From Candidatus Amulumruptor caecigallinarius (lineage in GTDB: Bacteria > Bacteroidota > Bacteroidia > Bacteroidales > Muribaculaceae), in assembly GCA_023665605.1 (NCBI GenBank), contig JAMPDP010000001.1:535377-599376 (forward strand): a DNA stretch of 64,000 bases, in the 5' to 3' direction. The notes beneath the pieces are model-generated. The model had not been told where the DNA came from. It saw nothing but the letters and a program-made list of their open reading frames with translations, and did no database searches. Position numbers and translations under genes: made by a program. Each line of letters starts with the position of its first letter. The first letter of the stretch is position 1. Shown one piece after another: positions 61,726-64,000 of this stretch.

Positions 61726-61856
61726 GAGGGTGTTGCAACACCATCAGCTTGTAGGGATGCACCGTGGTGCATCCGGAGCAACAATCTGTAAATCAGCGGA
61801 TGCACCACGGTGCATCCCTACAAATTGACGGAAATTGCCTGTTATGCAACACCCTC
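61726..61856. repeat. miniature inverted-repeat element, copy C (different core)
   Basis: A 131-bp element with perfect 12-bp ends GAGGGTGTTGCA (61726-61737) and its inverse (61845-61856). Inside is a perfect 26-bp inverted repeat (61749-61774 with 61798-61823), whose arms are themselves palindromic around GATGCACC...GGTGCATC. The core motif GTAAATCAGCG is shared with copies A and B, but the rest differs. It lies between converging genes and could also stop transcription. Confidence 0.88.
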
Positions 61857-61899
61857 GCATCGCGATGCCGCTCAACGCGCACCGTGCACGGCCTTACGC

Positions 61900-63768
61900 T
61901 CAGTTGAGCGTCAGACCGAAATCCTTAATGTAATTGTTGAGCTCGGGGTGCGTCTGCCGCAGGTGCTCAAGCACTTCGCGCTCGCTCCACACCGCCGGGG
62001 GTGCCTCGCCGTCGTTGATGCTGATGGCTATCGTCACCATGTCGTTGCCCAGGGCATCGCGCAGATGGCTCAACAGCCTGGGCATCCACTCGCCGAGGAG
62101 CTTGCTTTGGAAGTCATTGTCCACAGTCACAGACAGTTGCGCCGGGTGCTCGGCACTCCGCCGGGGTCGTGACGTGCTCATGGTGCTTCGTAGCACATGC
62201 TCGGTGGGGTTGGCGGCGGCAAACTCATCCCACGCCTTCAGCAGAGCCTCGTCGGTAAACGCCGCCGTGCGTTGCGGGGCTGCCGGAGCTGAGGCCTGTG
62301 CGGCTCCGGGTGCGCTTTGCTGGGCCGCTCCACCCTGCGGCGGAGTCGTGGGCTTGAGGTTCATAGTGCCGAGCGGCGACCCCATCACCACCCCCTGCGC
62401 CCGCTGACGCGGGGGCACCGGAGCTGACGGAGTGGCCGTCCGCGGCTTCGGAGCAGACGGTGCCACGGGAGCCTGAACTGCCGGAGCCTGAGGCGCCTGC
62501 ATCTGTGGCGCCTGCATCTGTGGGGCTTGCGCCTGAGGCACCTGCATCTGAGCTGCTTGGCTTCGCGGCGCGTTAGTCTGCGGGCCCGGTGTCTGCGGCA
62601 CCGCCGACGCAGCACTCGGGGTGGCGGCTATCGGTCTGAGTTGTTGCCCCTCTCCACTGCCGCCGTCATCGGGGGAGGGGCTTGATAATTGGCATATCTT
62701 GGCGAGCGTCAGCTCGGTAAGAAATTGCTTGTTGGCCGCCTCGCGGTAGTGCAGGTCGGCATCGTTGAGCAGCGTCATCGCGCGGTATATCATGCCCGCG
62801 CTAACTTTGGCACCCTCCTTGGCAAGCTCGGCGCGTACCTCGTCGCCTGCCTCCACCAAGTGCAGCGTGCGCTCCGACTGCGCCACCATCAGGTCGCGGA
62901 AATAGTCCGCCAGTCCGTTGATGAAGAAGTGCGAGTCAAAGCCCTTGTCGCGTATCTCCTTATATATAAGCCATGAGCCGAGCACGTCACCCGCCACAAA
63001 GCAATCCACGAGTCGCCCGTAGTAGCTGCGGTCCAGCACGTTGAGACTCTCGATGGTGCTCTGATAGGTGATGTTGCGGTCTGACGACGCCGCAACCTGG
63101 TCAAATATCGACAGCGCGTCGCGCATGGCTCCGTCGGCCTGACGCGCTATGACGTTGAGAGCCGCCGGCTCCACGCTGATCCCCTCCTCCTGAGCCACAT
63201 AGCTCATGTGGTCTATCATATCCTGGATGGTGATACGCGAGAAGTCATATATCTGGCAGCGCGACAGGATGGTGGGCAGTATCTTGTGCTTCTCCGTCGT
63301 GGCGAGGATAAACACCACATACTCGGGAGGCTCCTCCAGCGTCTTGAGGAAGGCGTTGAAGGCCGCCGGCGACAGCATGTGCACCTCGTCGACGATAAAC
63401 ACACGGTAGCGCCCCGTCGAGGGCGGGTTTCGCGTCATGTCCACCAGGTCACGGATATTGTCCACGCCGTTGTTGCTGGCGGCGTCAAGCTCTATGATGT
63501 TGAGGCTCTGGCCACGGTTGAAGGCTCGGCAGGAGTCACACTCGTTGCACGGCTCGCCATCCACAGGCCGCTCGCAGTTGATGGCCTTGGCGAAGATGCG
63601 CGCGCACGAGGTCTTCCCCACGCCGCGCGACCCGCAGAACAGGTAGCTGTGTGCGAGCCGCCCCTGAGCCACGGCATTGCGCAGTGTGGTGGTGAGCGCC
63701 TTCTGCCCCACCACGCTCTTGAAAGTGGAGGGGCGGTACTTGCGGGCCGACACCAGATAATGTTCCAT
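61900..63768 (-). CDS. dnaX: DNA polymerase III gamma/tau subunit
   Basis: A 622-residue clamp-loader ATPase. It starts MEHYLVSARKYRPSTFKSVV, with Walker A GSRGVGKTS near residue 45. The zinc ligands are in CERPVDGEPCNECDSC, Walker B is VFIVDEVHML, and sensor motifs follow. A Pro/Gln/Ala linker with repeated QMQAPQ-type units runs to a C-terminal tau-like domain. The ATG at 63768 is chosen over the longer frame, which lacks homology. No programmed-frameshift site (A-rich slippery run) is obvious, so whether a short gamma form exists is unclear. Confidence 0.93.
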   Translation of the reverse strand: MEHYLVSARKYRPSTFKSVVGQKALTTTLRNAVAQGRLAHSYLFCGSRGVGKTSCARIFAKAINCERPVDGEPCNECDSCRAFNRGQSLNIIELDAASNNGVDNIRDLVDMTRNPPSTGRYRVFIVDEVHMLSPAAFNAFLKTLEEPPEYVVFILATTEKHKILPTILSRCQIYDFSRITIQDMIDHMSYVAQEEGISVEPAALNVIARQADGAMRDALSIFDQVAASSDRNITYQSTIESLNVLDRSYYGRLVDCFVAGDVLGSWLIYKEIRDKGFDSHFFINGLADYFRDLMVAQSERTLHLVEAGDEVRAELAKEGAKVSAGMIYRAMTLLNDADLHYREAANKQFLTELTLAKICQLSSPSPDDGGSGEGQQLRPIAATPSAASAVPQTPGPQTNAPRSQAAQMQVPQAQAPQMQAPQMQAPQAPAVQAPVAPSAPKPRTATPSAPVPPRQRAQGVVMGSPLGTMNLKPTTPPQGGAAQQSAPGAAQASAPAAPQRTAAFTDEALLKAWDEFAAANPTEHVLRSTMSTSRPRRSAEHPAQLSVTVDNDFQSKLLGEWMPRLLSHLRDALGNDMVTIAISINDGEAPPAVWSEREVLEHLRQTHPELNNYIKDFGLTLN

Positions 63769-63796
63769 GGGATAAAGGCTGGTTGATGTTTCTCCA

Positions 63797-63804
63797 CAAA
63801 TATA
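63797..63804 (-). promoter_or_regulatory. -7 promoter box of dnaX
   Basis: The minus strand reads TATATTTG, 29 bases before the dnaX start. A -33 box is not clear. Confidence 0.5.
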
Positions 63805-63847
63805 AGCATTTTCCACTGTATTTTCCACCCTGTGTCTGACTGTTTTT

Positions 63848-63880
63848 TTTGGTGTAATTGGCGGAAAAACACTAATTTTG
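63848..63880 (+). promoter_or_regulatory. promoter of the gene entering the right edge
   Basis: TTTG (63848-63851), 21 bases, then TAATTTTG (63873-63880), 72 bases before the ATG at 63952. Confidence 0.65.
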
Positions 63881-63951
63881 GCGAACACACTAATTATCAG
63901 CCCGGCACATTTGTGCCGCGGTAACACTTTATCACCCTCTCACATTTCAGT

Positions 63952-64000
63952 ATGTCACTGCCCGAAAAGCCGCAGGAAGAGCTCTCTCAGCCCGTCGACG
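63952..64000 (+). CDS. start of an unidentified gene, cut off by window edge
   Basis: An ATG follows a promoter-like sequence and opens MSLPEKPQEELSQPVD, with no stop before the window ends. Only 16 residues are visible, acidic and Pro-rich, so the product cannot be named. Confidence 0.5.
   Translation, partial: MSLPEKPQEELSQPVD

Noticed and set aside
61900-63768. Programmed frameshift in dnaX
   Set aside because: No A-rich slippery run with a following hairpin was found in the linker region by eye.

Overview
The window is GC-rich chromosomal DNA from a member of the Bacteroidales, most likely a gut Muribaculaceae-like lineage (the family name is inference). The reasons are a complete SusC/SusD/SusE/SusF-type locus, surface proteins with C-terminal type IX secretion sorting tails, many promoters of the Bacteroidetes type (TTTG or TTG, about 19-21 bases, then TAnnTTTG), no obvious Shine-Dalgarno sequences, a bacterial inositol-phosphate synthase, and a small DUF4295 gene beside rpmB-rpmG. 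The plan is mostly orderly core genome, with one accessory stretch at about 49.8-53.6 kb.

Layout. 1-54 is a partial tRNA-Asn. 360-1064 is an OmpA-like lipoprotein. 1286-8747 (minus) is a glycan-uptake locus of SusC, SusD, SusE-like and SusF-like genes without enzymes, headed by a divergently controlled membrane-anchored HTH regulator (9284-10309). 10507-13730 holds a small unknown gene, a cyclophilin lipoprotein, an M16 peptidase and a YciO/Sua5 protein. It converges on polA (13731-16526), whose proofreading site looks dead. 16722-22213 carries a radical SAM/SPASM protein, a GT4 glycosyltransferase, rlmN, a small lipoprotein and an amino-acid antiporter. 22520-25152 is an ammonium module (putative porin, PII, Amt). 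25267-27853 (minus) is yicC-gmk-nadD-DUF5063. It is followed by manC, an inositol-3-phosphate synthase and a secreted endonuclease I.

33196-43547 is a vitamin B12 acquisition operon. A cobalamin riboswitch precedes six genes: a BtuG-like propeller lipoprotein, a second surface lipoprotein, a DUF4465-like protein, two related propeller proteins with type IX tails, and a BtuB-like TonB receptor. One of the propeller proteins has an N-terminal domain that resembles the DUF4430/transcobalamin-like fold. 43854-47025 carries a glycosyltransferase, purM and the L28/L33/DUF4295 ribosomal operon. 47234-49826 carries a DJ-1 protein, ApbE and an outer-membrane barrel.

The accessory stretch contains a miniature inverted-repeat element, an AAA/DUF4143-like ATPase with operator-like repeats across its promoter, a MntA-HepT toxin-antitoxin pair, and a tiny RiPP-like locus. 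That locus consists of a cysteine-periodic precursor (CX3C-X7 repeated four times) and a CXXX-repeat-peptide modification-type protein, with no radical SAM maturase beside them. 53663-61704 returns to a TPR protein, an outer-membrane barrel, a double ABC ATPase, PhoH and a GT2 enzyme. dnaX (minus) closes the window with the start of an unidentified gene. Three intergenic elements (43.6, 49.9 and 61.8 kb) share end sequences and an internal motif and appear to be one non-autonomous repeat family.
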